Assembly (NCBI RefSeq): GCF_000378085.1
Contig: NZ_KB899219.1
Location: 57,810-121,809 of the forward strand
From: Hoylesella loescheii DSM 19665 = JCM 12249 = ATCC 15930
GTDB taxonomy: Bacteria > Bacteroidota > Bacteroidia > Bacteroidales > Bacteroidaceae
Length of the DNA: 64,000 nucleotides
Reading direction: 5' to 3'
A program made the position numbers and the translations under genes. Shown here piece after piece: positions 17,568-26,761 of this stretch (position 1 is its first letter; each line of letters starts with the position of its first letter). The notes beneath the pieces were generated by a model that was not told where the DNA came from, made no database searches, and saw only the letters and a program-made list of their open reading frames with translations.

Positions 17568-17634
17568 GGGATGCACCGTTGCCGAACGGTAAAACACGCC
17601 ACACCAATACGAGCAAAACAGTGCGGAGCATCCT
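17568..17634 (+). promoter_or_regulatory. Candidate structured 5' leader upstream of the pseudouridine synthase
   Basis: GGATGC at 17569-17574 can pair with GCATCC at 17628-17633, closing a domain. This domain holds a perfect hairpin ACCGTT-GCCG-AACGGT at 17575-17590. About 95 nt separate it from the ATG at 17730. I do not recognise a known riboswitch class. It could be an autoregulatory element or just a purB terminator, although it has no T-tract. Confidence 0.4.
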
Positions 17635-17729
17635 AAAAGGAAAAGGAATTTAAAACTAACTAAACTGTAATTAAAAGTTAAAAAGTAAAAGTATTAACGC
17701 AACCGTGAGGTTTAAAAAGAAGTAAAATT

Positions 17730-19271
17730 ATGGAATCAGAATTGGAAAAGATCCCTCAAGACACGTCGACAGGACAGCAAGAGGAAGGCCGTGAAGGCTA
17801 CAACGCAGGTGGAAGCTATTCCCGAACCTATGGAACTGGTGGTGCGAGAACGCAAAGACCACGTATTCACACCCAACGCGCTTATAGCTCCGACCGCAGA
17901 AGCAGTGGTGGAGAAGACGATGGAGCATTCCGTCCCGAGGGATTTGGTGCCAACCTACAAGGTGGTGGCACATCTCAACAAAGGCAGTATCGCCCACGTT
18001 ATAACAATTACAACAATGAAAGTGGTGGCTATCAGCAACGCAATTACAACAACAATAACAATCGCGGAGGCTACCAACAGCGACAAGAGGGCAGCTATCG
18101 TCCACGTTACAACAACGCTCCTGAAGGCGAAGGAGGCTACCAACAACGTGCCAACTACCAACCTAGGCAGGAAGGTGGCTATCGCCCACGCCAAGAAGGA
18201 GGCTACCAACCCAACCAAGAGGGTGGCTATCAGCAACGCTCCAATTATCAACCACGCCAAGAAGGAGGCTATCGTCCACGTTATAACAACGAGGAAGGGG
18301 GCTACCAACAACGCGGCGGATATCAGCAACGCGGTGGATATAACAACAATCGCGGTGGCTATCAACAACGCGGCGGTTACAACAACAACCGTGGCGGCTA
18401 CCAACAAGGTGGCTATCAGCAGCGCGGTGGTTATCAACAACGTGGCGGTTATCAACAAGGCGGCTATCGCCAACGTACGTCCGACTACGACCCCAATGCT
18501 AAATACAGCCTTAAAAAGCGTATAGAATATAAGGAGGAGAACATCGATCCCAACGAGCCTATCCGTCTAAACAAGTACCTGGCCAATGCCGGCGTATGCA
18601 GCAGACGTGAAGCCGACCAGTTTATACAATCAGGTATGGTGAAGGTTAACGGCAACGTGGTTACTGAATTGGGAACGAAGGTACTCCGTACGGATGAAGT
18701 TATCTTCCACGAACAGCCCGTAACGCTCGAAAAGAAGGTATATGTGCTCATCAACAAGCCCAAAGATTATGTTACGACTAGCGACGATCCGCAACAGCGT
18801 AAGACTGTGATGGATCTCGTGAAGGGTGTTTGTCCCGAGCGTATCTATCCCGTTGGGCGACTCGACCGCAACACTACGGGTGTGCTGCTGCTTACCAACG
18901 ATGGCGACTTGGCTAGCAAGTTGGCTCATCCTAAGTTCTTAAAGAAGAAGGTTTACCACGTGTTCCTCGACAAGGAAGTTACCGAACACGACTTGCAGCA
19001 GATTGCAACGGGCGTTACGCTCGATGATGGTGAAGTGCATGCCGATGCCATTGAGTATGCCAACGACAAAGATAAGACGCAGGTGGGTATCGAAATCCAC
19101 AGTGGAAAGAACCGCATCGTGCGCCGCATTTTCGAAAGTCTAGGCTATCGTGTAGTGCGTCTGGATCGCGTGCAGTTCGCTGGACTCACCAAAAAGAACC
19201 TGAAACGAGGCGACTGGCGCTTCCTTACTGAGAAGGAAGTAGACATGTTGAGGATGGGTGCTTTTGAATAA
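17730..19271 (+). CDS. rluB: RluB/RsuA-type pseudouridine synthase with a long Gly/Tyr/Gln/Arg/Asn-rich N-terminus
   Basis: A 513-residue protein. Residues 1 to about 250 are a low-complexity disordered region built from GGYQQR, GGYNNNR and YRPRYNN repeats, with many copies of GGYQQ. From about 277 there is an S4 RNA-binding domain (IRLNKYLANAGVCSRREAD). The pseudouridine synthase domain follows, with catalytic Asp379 in GRLDRNTTG. It should isomerise a uridine in 23S rRNA (RluB-like). The repeat region resembles RGG/prion-like tails that bind RNA or condense. The strong tyrosine periodicity and bias differ from the neighbours. Confidence 0.9.
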   Translation: MESELEKIPQDTSTGQQEEGREGYNAGGSYSRTYGTGGARTQRPRIHTQRAYSSDRRSSGGEDDGAFRPEGFGANLQGGGTSQQRQYRPRYNNYNNESGGYQQRNYNNNNNRGGYQQRQEGSYRPRYNNAPEGEGGYQQRANYQPRQEGGYRPRQEGGYQPNQEGGYQQRSNYQPRQEGGYRPRYNNEEGGYQQRGGYQQRGGYNNNRGGYQQRGGYNNNRGGYQQGGYQQRGGYQQRGGYQQGGYRQRTSDYDPNAKYSLKKRIEYKEENIDPNEPIRLNKYLANAGVCSRREADQFIQSGMVKVNGNVVTELGTKVLRTDEVIFHEQPVTLEKKVYVLINKPKDYVTTSDDPQQRKTVMDLVKGVCPERIYPVGRLDRNTTGVLLLTNDGDLASKLAHPKFLKKKVYHVFLDKEVTEHDLQQIATGVTLDDGEVHADAIEYANDKDKTQVGIEIHSGKNRIVRRIFESLGYRVVRLDRVQFAGLTKKNLKRGDWRFLTEKEVDMLRMGAFE

Positions 19272-19278
19272 TAAACAT

Positions 19279-19319
19279 AGGAGTTAAGAAGTTAAGGAGT
19301 TAAGGAGTTAAGCCAAATG
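19279..19319. repeat. Left 41-bp inverted repeat flanking the S23-type gene
   Basis: AGGAGTTAAGAAGTTAAGGA and the rest of 41 bp ends AAGCCAAATG. It matches the reverse complement of 19961-20001 at 38 of 41 positions by eye. Internally it is four GAGTTAAG-type octamers. Confidence 0.85.
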
Positions 19320-19397
19320 CTTTTGTGGTGTTAGTGAAAACTCCTTATTACCTTGCTTCTTGACAACTTAGCTTATGATATTAAGACGTTAAGTCGT

Positions 19398-19778
19398 ATG
19401 CAGACAAAATGCTTCCAAGATCTTGTTGCTTGGCAGAAGGCACATGCGTTTGTACTTGCGGTCTATCAACTGAGTAGTCATTTCCCTGCCCATGAACGGT
19501 TCGGACTTTGCTCGCAGTTTCAACGGGCAGCGGTATCGATACCCGCTAATATAGCTGAAGGGTATAGGAAGTTGGGAACAGCCGATAAATTGCGGTTCTT
19601 GAATATTGCGCAAGGTAGTTTAGAGGAGTGCAGGTACTACGTTATTTTGTCAAGAGACTTGGGTTACATGGACATCAACGCGTATGAGGCATTGGCCATA
19701 CAGCTAGAGGAAGTAAGTAAAGTACTTAATGGATATTGTCGGGGAATACTGAATAACTCACATGGCAATGAACTGTAA
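19398..19778 (+). CDS. Four-helix bundle protein, S23 / rRNA intervening-sequence family
   Basis: A 126-residue helical protein with the family pattern FQDLVAWQKAH at the start, then FGLCSQFQRAAVSIPANIAEGYRK and GSLEECRYYVILSRDLGY. The family was first found inside 23S rRNA intervening sequences and forms pentameric bundles; its job is unknown. Here it is free-standing, not within rRNA. The ATG at 19398 was chosen because family members begin just before FQDL. It lies inside a pair of 41-bp inverted repeats between rluB and asnS. Confidence 0.9.
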   Translation: MQTKCFQDLVAWQKAHAFVLAVYQLSSHFPAHERFGLCSQFQRAAVSIPANIAEGYRKLGTADKLRFLNIAQGSLEECRYYVILSRDLGYMDINAYEALAIQLEEVSKVLNGYCRGILNNSHGNEL

Positions 19779-19960
19779 AAGCTTAATTTAGTATGCCTTT
19801 TCCATGTTGATATGTGTAAGGCTTAACTCAATGATCTTAGTTAAGAAAGAGATATAGACAGATGAAGGAGTGAGAAATGAGAAGTAGAGAATAGGACGAA
19901 TTGTTTTATAAGGATATTAAGCAGAACCTTCTATGATAAAGCTTGTCCATACTACATAGA

Positions 19961-20001
19961 CATTTGGCTTAACTTCTTAACTCCATAACTCCTTAACTCC
20001 T
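19961..20001. repeat. Right 41-bp inverted repeat flanking the S23-type gene
   Basis: It begins CATTTGGCTTAACTTCTTAA and ends CTCCT, 14 bp before the asnS ATG. Three mismatches separate it from the left copy. Related arrays occur at 1851 and 40282. Confidence 0.85.
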
Positions 20002-20015
20002 AATAAAGAACATCA

Positions 20016-21419
20016 ATGGAAAAAATTCGTAGAACAAAGATTGTAGACGTTCTTCAACGTACCGACTTCGCTTCTGAAGTCAACGTGAAGGGCTGGGTAC
20101 GAACTCACCGCAGTAGCAAGGTGGTAGATTTCATCGCCTTAAACGACGGTTCTACCATCAATAACGTGCAAGTGGTTGTCGATCCGACGAAGTTCGATAC
20201 CGAATTGCTTAAACAAATAACCACTGGAGCGTGCATAAGCGCAACGGGTAAGCTTGTTGAAAGCCAAGGACAAGGTCAAAACTCGGAGATACAATGCACC
20301 GAATTGGAACTCTTGGGCGGCTGTGGCAGCGACTATCCCATGCAAAAGAAGGGCCAAACCTTTGAGTATATGCGGCAGCATGCTCACCTCCGACTGCGCA
20401 CTAACACGTTCGGAGCAGTTATGCGCATCCGCCATAACATGGCCATCGCTATTCATCAGTACTTCCATGATCATGGTTTCTACTACTTTCATACGCCCAT
20501 CATCACCGCAAGTGATGCCGAAGGGGCGGGCGAAATGTTTCAGGTTACCACCAAGGACCTAAACGATCTGAAGAAAGATGAGAGTGGAAAGGTGAACTAT
20601 AACGACGACTTCTTCGGAAAAATGACAAGTCTTACCGTGAGCGGACAGCTTGAAGGCGAGCTTGGAGCAACGGCCTTGGGTCAGATTTACACCTTCGGTC
20701 CAACCTTCCGAGCCGAAAACAGCAACACGCCACGTCACCTCGCCGAGTTCTGGATGATAGAGCCCGAAGTGGCTTTTATCGACCTCGACGACCTGATGGA
20801 CCTCGAAGAAGACTTCATTAAGTATTGTGTGCGCTGGGCGTTGGATAACTGCAAAGACGACCTCGCTTTCCTCAACAAGATGATAGACAACACGCTGCTG
20901 GAACGTTTGCAGGGTGTGGTGAGCGAAAACTTCGTTCGTCTAGACTACACTGAGGGTATAAATATCCTCGAAGAAGCCGTTAAAGCAGGTAAGAAGTTCG
21001 AGTTCCCCGTTAGCTGGGGTATGGATTTGGCCAGCGAACACGAACGTTTCCTCGTTGAAGAGCACTTTAAGAAGCCCGTCATCATGACTCATTACCCCAA
21101 GGGTATCAAGGCTTTCTACATGAAGTTAGACGAAGATGGCCGTACCGTTCAAGGCACCGACGTGCTCTTCCCACAAATTGGCGAAATCATTGGAGGTAGT
21201 GTTCGTGAAGAGAACTACGACAAGCTGGTGGCTCAAATCGAAGAACGCCACATCCCAATGAAAGACATGTGGTGGTATTTAGACACCCGTCGCTTTGGCA
21301 CATGCCCCCACGGAGGTTTCGGTTTGGGCTTCGAAAGGCTCATCCTCTTCGTTACTGGCATGCAAAACATTCGCGATGTTATCCCCTTCCCACGCACACC
21401 GAAGTCGGCTGAGTTCTGA
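20016..21419 (+). CDS. asnS: Asparaginyl-tRNA synthetase
   Basis: A 467-residue class II synthetase that charges tRNA-Asn. An N-terminal OB-fold anticodon domain ([14 protein letters not shown]) precedes the catalytic core. Motif 2 lies in [25 protein letters not shown], and motif 3 is [15 protein letters not shown] near the C-terminus. It is followed by a strong hairpin terminator. Confidence 0.97.
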   Translation: MEKIRRTKIVDVLQRTDFASEVNVKGWVRTHRSSKVVDFIALNDGSTINNVQVVVDPTKFDTELLKQITTGACISATGKLVESQGQGQNSEIQCTELELLGGCGSDYPMQKKGQTFEYMRQHAHLRLRTNTFGAVMRIRHNMAIAIHQYFHDHGFYYFHTPIITASDAEGAGEMFQVTTKDLNDLKKDESGKVNYNDDFFGKMTSLTVSGQLEGELGATALGQIYTFGPTFRAENSNTPRHLAEFWMIEPEVAFIDLDDLMDLEEDFIKYCVRWALDNCKDDLAFLNKMIDNTLLERLQGVVSENFVRLDYTEGINILEEAVKAGKKFEFPVSWGMDLASEHERFLVEEHFKKPVIMTHYPKGIKAFYMKLDEDGRTVQGTDVLFPQIGEIIGGSVREENYDKLVAQIEERHIPMKDMWWYLDTRRFGTCPHGGFGLGFERLILFVTGMQNIRDVIPFPRTPKSAEF

Positions 21420-21463
21420 TAAGGCTGCACCGAAAGGGACAAACGTCAAACCGAACACTTATG

Positions 21464-21536
21464 AAAAGGCAAGAAAGAAACTAGCAGACACGCCCCGAAA
21501 GGGCGGCGCTAAGGCTCTTTCTTGCCTTTTCTTTTA
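21464..21536 (+). terminator. Terminator of asnS
   Basis: AAAAGGCAAGAAAGA at 21464 pairs with TCTTTCTTGCCTTTT ending at 21530, followed by CTTTTATT. An inner hairpin CGCCC-CGAAA-GGGCG lies at 21491-21505. Confidence 0.85.
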
Positions 21537-21667
21537 TTGCAAACTATACCTAAAACCTTGCTCAACACGCCATAACACGCTTGCTTGAGCTAAATTACCA
21601 CAGAACAAACACCCTTCGTTCACCACACGAAGCAACCAAGAAAACGAACCAACAAAATAATAATAAG

Positions 21668-23116
21668 ATGAAAACAATTACCTTAATGGCTTTGGCCATG
21701 TGCCTAAATGCGCTCTCGGCAGTGGCACAAGTAACAGCAAGAATCGAATATCCGCACCGCGGAGACTACGAAGACCAAGTGGTTGCGACACTCGGCGAAC
21801 GTGGACTGATTGTCTATTCGTTCGCCAAGAAGGCTGATAATGGCAAACGGTACTTCAAAACCGAGTACCTGTCTACCGAACTTAAACCCCTGTTTACCGA
21901 CTCTACATTGATAGACGAAGACTTGTATTTTTATAGTTGTACTTTTGATAACGATGTTAATTACACTGTTTTACGTGCCCGAAGTGGTGCTTTCTCGGTG
22001 TTCGCCTTCAACACCCGAGACCATAAAACAAAGGTAACCGACAGCGAATACACGCGTAAAGGCAGTATGCGCGGTTTGATGATACACGATGGCAAGCTAG
22101 TGTTCAGCTCCACGCAGAAACGTTTGGAACGTATAGGCATTGTGGATCTCAACACGGGAGAAAGTCGTTTCGCCGACGTACACATACCAGGCGTAAAAGA
22201 CCGCAAAGTGTTTATACTGCAAAACACCATTCTCGACAACATCATCTATGCCGTTGTGAAGGGCGATCGCGAGCTTTATCTGGCTCGAATAGACTTCAAT
22301 GGCACACAGTTGAGCATTACCAACCTCACCACCGAAATAGATCAAAACCTTCTTTCGGCATCGCTTTCAAAGGCCAACGATAAGTATTTCGTTACGGGAA
22401 CTTACACCAAGAGCAAGAAAGGTGGGGCGGAAGGCATCTATTTTGCGCAGTTAGAAGACTGGAAATTTAAGAAGCAGCGGTTTGTTAACTTCCTCGACTT
22501 GAAGAATTTCACCGAGTATATGAGCGACAGACGTAAGGCCAGAGTGGAACGAAAGAAAGAAAAGGCCGAAAAGGCAGGCAAGGAATACAGCTTGAAATAC
22601 AACATGGCATCGCACGGTATCATGACCGATGGCAAGGATTACTTCTATCTAGGCGAGGCGTTTTACCCCACTTACGTAACCTATTGGGCTGGAACCGTAA
22701 TGATAACACAGTTTAACGGCTATGCATATACCCACGCGGTGCTGGCCAAGTTTGATGCCGATTGCAACCTACTTTGGGATAATTGCTTTGAAATGCGCCC
22801 TCGACAGAAGCCCATGTACGTTAAACAATTTATCTCGGCAGGCATTAAACAAAACGATGTAGACCTTGTTTACGCCGACGATAAGATGCTCGTGTCTAAG
22901 CTTTTCAACAATAAGACAGGCGAGGTAGCACAAGAACGCAAGTCGGAAATGATTGAAACAGACAACGAAGACGAAGATATTAAGAAGATGAGATACTCTG
23001 GGACGCTGCATTGGTATGACAAAAACTTCATCGTTTACGGAAGGCAAATCATCAAAAACCATAGCACGGGCGAACGTCGCAAGGTTTTCTCAATCACCAA
23101 ATACACCATTAAATAA
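21668..23116 (+). CDS. Secreted protein of unknown function
   Basis: A 482-residue protein with a clear signal peptide (MKTITLMALAMCLNALSAVAQ). The mature part is rich in beta-strands with repeated hydrophobic-acidic blocks and a lysine-rich helix near residue 290 (KARVERKKEKAEKAG). No catalytic motif is recognised. The ATG at 21668 was chosen for the signal peptide; an upstream frame to 21581 has no signal. It is 10 bp upstream of the next gene, a predicted outer-membrane barrel, so the two probably form one operon. Confidence 0.75.
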   Translation: MKTITLMALAMCLNALSAVAQVTARIEYPHRGDYEDQVVATLGERGLIVYSFAKKADNGKRYFKTEYLSTELKPLFTDSTLIDEDLYFYSCTFDNDVNYTVLRARSGAFSVFAFNTRDHKTKVTDSEYTRKGSMRGLMIHDGKLVFSSTQKRLERIGIVDLNTGESRFADVHIPGVKDRKVFILQNTILDNIIYAVVKGDRELYLARIDFNGTQLSITNLTTEIDQNLLSASLSKANDKYFVTGTYTKSKKGGAEGIYFAQLEDWKFKKQRFVNFLDLKNFTEYMSDRRKARVERKKEKAEKAGKEYSLKYNMASHGIMTDGKDYFYLGEAFYPTYVTYWAGTVMITQFNGYAYTHAVLAKFDADCNLLWDNCFEMRPRQKPMYVKQFISAGIKQNDVDLVYADDKMLVSKLFNNKTGEVAQERKSEMIETDNEDEDIKKMRYSGTLHWYDKNFIVYGRQIIKNHSTGERRKVFSITKYTIK

Positions 23117-23126
23117 GCAATAACAA

Positions 23127-23654
23127 ATGAGAACGACACACAAAATGCATGGGGTTGCACGCCTGTTTGCCATCCTACTCTTGAGCTTTTGCTCAGCAAC
23201 GCCACTCTTTGCACAGGCCTTCGATGGCGAAGACGACAGTAAGATTTATCTCGGCTACACCAATGTAGGCGGTAAGCATGGTTGCGAACTGGGCTATGAT
23301 GAAGGCATCAATGACTATCTTTCGTATGGTGCGAGATTCACGATACTAGCCAACAAGGTTGAAAACAATGAAGAAGAATCAAGGATTCTCGACTATTCCG
23401 ACTTTGGCTTTTACTTCAATTTCCATTGGATGGAGATTTTAAAACTGCCCGATCAACTTGATATCTACATGGGACCAATGCTTAGCTTCAAGACGGCGTC
23501 TTTCCAAACGGGTGTGCGTTACAATTTCAGCGAGTTGTTCGGACTATATGCCTCGTGCCAATACAACTTCTTCGAGACGTTCAAGCCACGTCGCGATGCT
23601 GACGTTTTCCCGCATAAGTTCGCTTTTTCGGCAGGCATTACCATTAGCATTTGA
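23127..23654 (+). CDS. Small outer-membrane beta-barrel protein
   Basis: A 175-residue protein with a signal peptide ending near LFAQ (residue 30). The rest has alternating strands (IYLGYTNVGGKHGCELGYD) and a C-terminal strand ending AFSAGITISI, as expected for a small barrel. The opening AFDGEDDSKI resembles the DUF6646 type of Bacteroidetes protein, from memory only. It lies 10 bp after the secreted protein gene and before a bidirectional terminator. Confidence 0.75.
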   Translation: MRTTHKMHGVARLFAILLLSFCSATPLFAQAFDGEDDSKIYLGYTNVGGKHGCELGYDEGINDYLSYGARFTILANKVENNEEESRILDYSDFGFYFNFHWMEILKLPDQLDIYMGPMLSFKTASFQTGVRYNFSELFGLYASCQYNFFETFKPRRDADVFPHKFAFSAGITISI

Positions 23655-23691
23655 TGCTACCTAGAGGCTAATTTGTCTCTAACCCAAATTA

Positions 23692-23744
23692 AAAGGCGTT
23701 GCCTTCCACGCGAAGTACGTGGTAAAGGCAACGCCTTTTTTTAT
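23692..23744. terminator. Bidirectional terminator between convergent genes
   Basis: AAAAGGCGTTGCCTT pairs with AAGGCAACGCCTTTT around an inner CACG/CGTG stem. T-rich tracts lie on both sides. It serves the barrel gene on the plus strand and the DUF389 gene on the minus strand. Confidence 0.9.
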
Positions 23745-25084
23745 TCAACTACCAAGCGAAGACTATCCGCTTTAAGTCTTGCTCGTAACCATTGGTGCAG
23801 CCTATTCTTGTCGACAACCGATAGTTTTCTCTTACAGTCTACCACAGCCATCACATAATGGGTCGTGGTCGTCGTGTCTACGCGTGCCTCGGCCACATTG
23901 GTAAGGCTGATACTTGTTGCCTGTGGACAAACGGCTTGTATCTCTTTGCGCATGTCGTTGGCCAGTCTTGGCAGCCTTTCGTAGCTTTCGTTCTTTGCTT
24001 TCAGTGTCTGAATTTGGTAGGCTTGTTCCAATAGCGTCGTGTTCTTAGCCTGTCCGCTGTTGCCGTTTACGTTGAGCATTTGGCTCAACATCAGGCTATC
24101 TGTCTGCGTGCCTTGTATCACGTTCAGCTTAAACTGCTCCAGTTTATACTCGTCCATACGCTTCCGGGCGTCTGATATCTCAGCGTCTGTAAGTCGTTTA
24201 CCCACTGTTACAATATTCAGCGCGCTACTTTTATCGTCTATCTTATGCGAAATAATCTGTGCGCCCTTTGTTTCGAACTCGTTCTTGACGAATTTCAAGA
24301 TGTTATTTTCCTGCACACTCACTCTCACAATCTGCACTGTCATGTAGGTAGCGGGCAACATCGTGAGCACCACAGCACCTATAATATAGCGGTTAACGAT
24401 GGCTAGTCGAGCGGTGTCTACGGTGTCTTTACGTTTAAAACGCAACATGCGAACCCCAAAGAACGTGGCTAGGGCGATGAAAACGGTGTTGATAAAATAG
24501 AGGTAAAACGCCCCGAAAAAGTACGAAAGGTTGCCTACGGCCAACCCATAGCCTGCCGTACACAATGGCGGCATTAAGGCGGTGGCGATGGCTACGCCAG
24601 GAAGTACGTTGCCTTTACCCTTTGTACAAAGTGCCAAAATACCTGCCGCACCACCGAAAAGGGCAATTAATACGTCGTAAAGTGTGGGCGACGTACGGGC
24701 AAGAAGTTCAGATTGGGCCTCGGTTAGTGGTGTTATGATGAAATAGAGCGTAGCCGTTAGCACGCTGATAACCGTTGCCACGAGGTAGTTTGTGGCCGAA
24801 CGCTTAAGCAACTCTAAGTCGGTGATGCCCACAGCCAATCCCATGCCAATGATCGGACCCATCAATGGCGAGATAAGCATGGCTCCGATGATTACGGCCG
24901 TAGAGTTAACGTTCAGTCCGAGCGAAGCAATCAGGATGGCGAAGATAAGTACCCATAGGTTTGCGCCATGAAAAGTAACGCCACTGCTTATCTGGCGGAT
25001 GGTTTCTTTCTCATTCTCTTTGTCGGGCAGAGCGTTAAAATATCCTTTAACTACCTGCCAAAGCGATTTTTCGTGATATGCCAT
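23741..25084 (-). CDS. DUF389 family membrane protein
   Basis: A 447-residue inner-membrane protein. The first 250 residues hold about six membrane segments with the DUF389 signatures LGLNVNSTAVIIGAMLISPLMGPIIGMG and GIALALMPPLC-like ATALMPPLCTAGYGLA. The C-terminal half is soluble, with periodic helical stretches. The family is widespread and of unknown function, proposed to be transport-related. It is divergent from nhaA across 300 bp containing a promoter box for each. Confidence 0.88.
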   Translation of the reverse strand: MAYHEKSLWQVVKGYFNALPDKENEKETIRQISSGVTFHGANLWVLIFAILIASLGLNVNSTAVIIGAMLISPLMGPIIGMGLAVGITDLELLKRSATNYLVATVISVLTATLYFIITPLTEAQSELLARTSPTLYDVLIALFGGAAGILALCTKGKGNVLPGVAIATALMPPLCTAGYGLAVGNLSYFFGAFYLYFINTVFIALATFFGVRMLRFKRKDTVDTARLAIVNRYIIGAVVLTMLPATYMTVQIVRVSVQENNILKFVKNEFETKGAQIISHKIDDKSSALNIVTVGKRLTDAEISDARKRMDEYKLEQFKLNVIQGTQTDSLMLSQMLNVNGNSGQAKNTTLLEQAYQIQTLKAKNESYERLPRLANDMRKEIQAVCPQATSISLTNVAEARVDTTTTTHYVMAVVDCKRKLSVVDKNRLHQWLRARLKADSLRLVVE

Positions 25085-25101
25085 ATTTAGTCGTTTATCC
25101 G

Positions 25102-25109
25102 CAAAGTTA
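25102..25109 (-). promoter_or_regulatory. Promoter -7 box for the DUF389 gene (TAACTTTG)
   Basis: The reverse strand reads TAACTTTG, 18 bp before the ATG. Confidence 0.6.
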
Positions 25110-25187
25110 CGTCTTTAAGCTGACATCTCAAAGCGTTAAAGCCTTAAAAATGCGACAAGCCTACCTTGCCAAACGCATTATTTTTCG

Positions 25188-25195
25188 TACTTTTG
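25188..25195 (+). promoter_or_regulatory. Promoter -7 box for nhaA (TACTTTTG)
   Basis: TACTTTTG lies about 190 bp before nhaA, which implies an untranslated leader of about 180 nt. No known riboswitch was recognised in that leader. Confidence 0.55.
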
Positions 25196-25384
25196 CATAA
25201 GTTAGGTGTTGCTTGGCGATAAGAAAACAAGTTTTCATTGCGCTCACAGGCACTAACGTTGCATCAAGGATAGGTGCGTTTCAAGTATTGATTTCATTTA
25301 GAAACGGTGGGCAGAGGCTATCGTTATTGCAGATATGAATTGATGGAACGCACGATGTGTTTTTAGATTTTCCAATAAAAGTAG

Positions 25385-26728
25385 ATGAGACAACATTACC
25401 AAAAAGAGTTAGAATCTAGGCTTGTAATACCCACCTTGCAGTTCTTGCACCGCGAACGTTCAAGCGGAATTGTGCTTGGCATCTTCGTGTTATTGGCCCT
25501 TGTGCTGGCCAATTCGCCTTTTCGCGAAACATATACGCACTTCTTAGAACACCATTTCGGGTTCTCGATAAACGGCCAAACCTATCTAGACTTCAGTCTG
25601 GAACATTGGATTAACGATGGGTTGATGTCGATGTTCTTCTTCGTAGTGGGACTAGAACTAAAACGCGAGTTCATCGGTGGCGAGCTACGCGACTTGCGTA
25701 AGGTTACGCTTCCTGTGGTGGCAGCCCTTTGCGGTATGCTTTTTCCTGCTGCCATCTACCTGATATTCAATGCAGGTGCAGCCACTTCGCAAGGCTGGGG
25801 AATACCCATGGCCACCGATATAGCCTTTGCTTTGGCCGTGCTTCAGCTCTTGGGCAATCGTGTTCCTATGTCGGCCAAGGTGTTTCTTACCACCCTCGCC
25901 ATTGTCGACGATCTTGGTTCGGTGGTCATTATCGCCTTGTTTTATACCACAGAGATATCTTTTGCCAGCTTGGCCATTGGTTTTGTGGTGCTCACGGTGA
26001 TGTTTGCAGGCAACCGTTTGGGCGTAAAAAGCGTGTGGTTTTATGGTGTTTTGGGTATAGGTGGTGTGTGGTTGGCCTTCCTAACCTCGGGCGTTCATGC
26101 CACAATCTCAGCTGTTTTGGCGGCCATGGTTATTCCTGCCGACGCCCGAATACCAGAAGCGGCTTTCCTTGCACGTATTAGGAAGCTGACGCGACAGTTC
26201 GAAAACGCTGCACCTAACGATGTGCGAACTCTCGAACCCGAACAAGTGGAGATATTGGCACGTGTGCAAGCCGACTCGTCTAGGGCCATTCCGCCCCTCC
26301 AAAGACTTGAACATGGCTTGCATCCTTTGGTTGCCTTTGTGGTGATGCCCATCTTTGCCCTTGCTAATGCAGGCATATCGTTTGTCGATTTAAACCTTGG
26401 TGCGGTGTTCTCTAGTGGTGTTGCCATTGGCGTGATGGCTGGTTTGTTGGTTGGTAAGCCTGTCGGCATCGTCTTCGCCGTATGGATTACCGAGCGATTG
26501 GGCTTTGGACGCCGGCTGCGTGGTATGACATGGCAGCGCGTTTGGGGACTAGGCTTCCTTGCAGGCATAGGTTTCACCATGTCGATGTTTATCACCATGC
26601 TCGCCTTTACTTCGCCCGAAAATGCCATCCAGTCTAAATTAGGCATCTTCGCGGCATCGATAGTGGGCGGAATAGCAGGCTACATCATCCTGCGAAAGTC
26701 CAGTCATAGCAGTAGGGAAAGGACCTAA
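25385..26728 (+). CDS. nhaA: Na+/H+ antiporter NhaA
   Basis: A 447-residue inner-membrane antiporter exporting Na+ or Li+ in exchange for protons. The essential paired aspartates are Asp175-Asp176 in LAIVDDLGSV, and TDIAFALAV is also present. The protein is about 60 residues longer than E. coli NhaA because of a hydrophilic insert (about 255-310) between helices, as in other Bacteroidetes homologues. It is monocistronic and preceded by a leader of about 180 nt. Confidence 0.96.
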   Translation: MRQHYQKELESRLVIPTLQFLHRERSSGIVLGIFVLLALVLANSPFRETYTHFLEHHFGFSINGQTYLDFSLEHWINDGLMSMFFFVVGLELKREFIGGELRDLRKVTLPVVAALCGMLFPAAIYLIFNAGAATSQGWGIPMATDIAFALAVLQLLGNRVPMSAKVFLTTLAIVDDLGSVVIIALFYTTEISFASLAIGFVVLTVMFAGNRLGVKSVWFYGVLGIGGVWLAFLTSGVHATISAVLAAMVIPADARIPEAAFLARIRKLTRQFENAAPNDVRTLEPEQVEILARVQADSSRAIPPLQRLEHGLHPLVAFVVMPIFALANAGISFVDLNLGAVFSSGVAIGVMAGLLVGKPVGIVFAVWITERLGFGRRLRGMTWQRVWGLGFLAGIGFTMSMFITMLAFTSPENAIQSKLGIFAASIVGGIAGYIILRKSSHSSRERT

Positions 26729-26761
26729 CCCCACGGTTTTGGGTTGAGATTGGTTTGCCGT

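Noticed and set aside
17791..18525. Second-frame 244-codon frame and a minus-strand 172-codon frame over rluB
   Set aside because: Both are by-products of the biased GGYQQR codon repeats; the rluB frame continues into a conserved enzyme.
19279..20001. Complete insertion sequence around the S23-type gene
   Set aside because: There is no transposase and I could not find a clean target-site duplication at the two ends, so only a cassette-like structure is reported.
25196..25384. Known sodium or nhaA-type riboswitch before nhaA
   Set aside because: No motif matching the described sodium or nhaA-associated RNA classes could be aligned by eye; listed only as a long leader.
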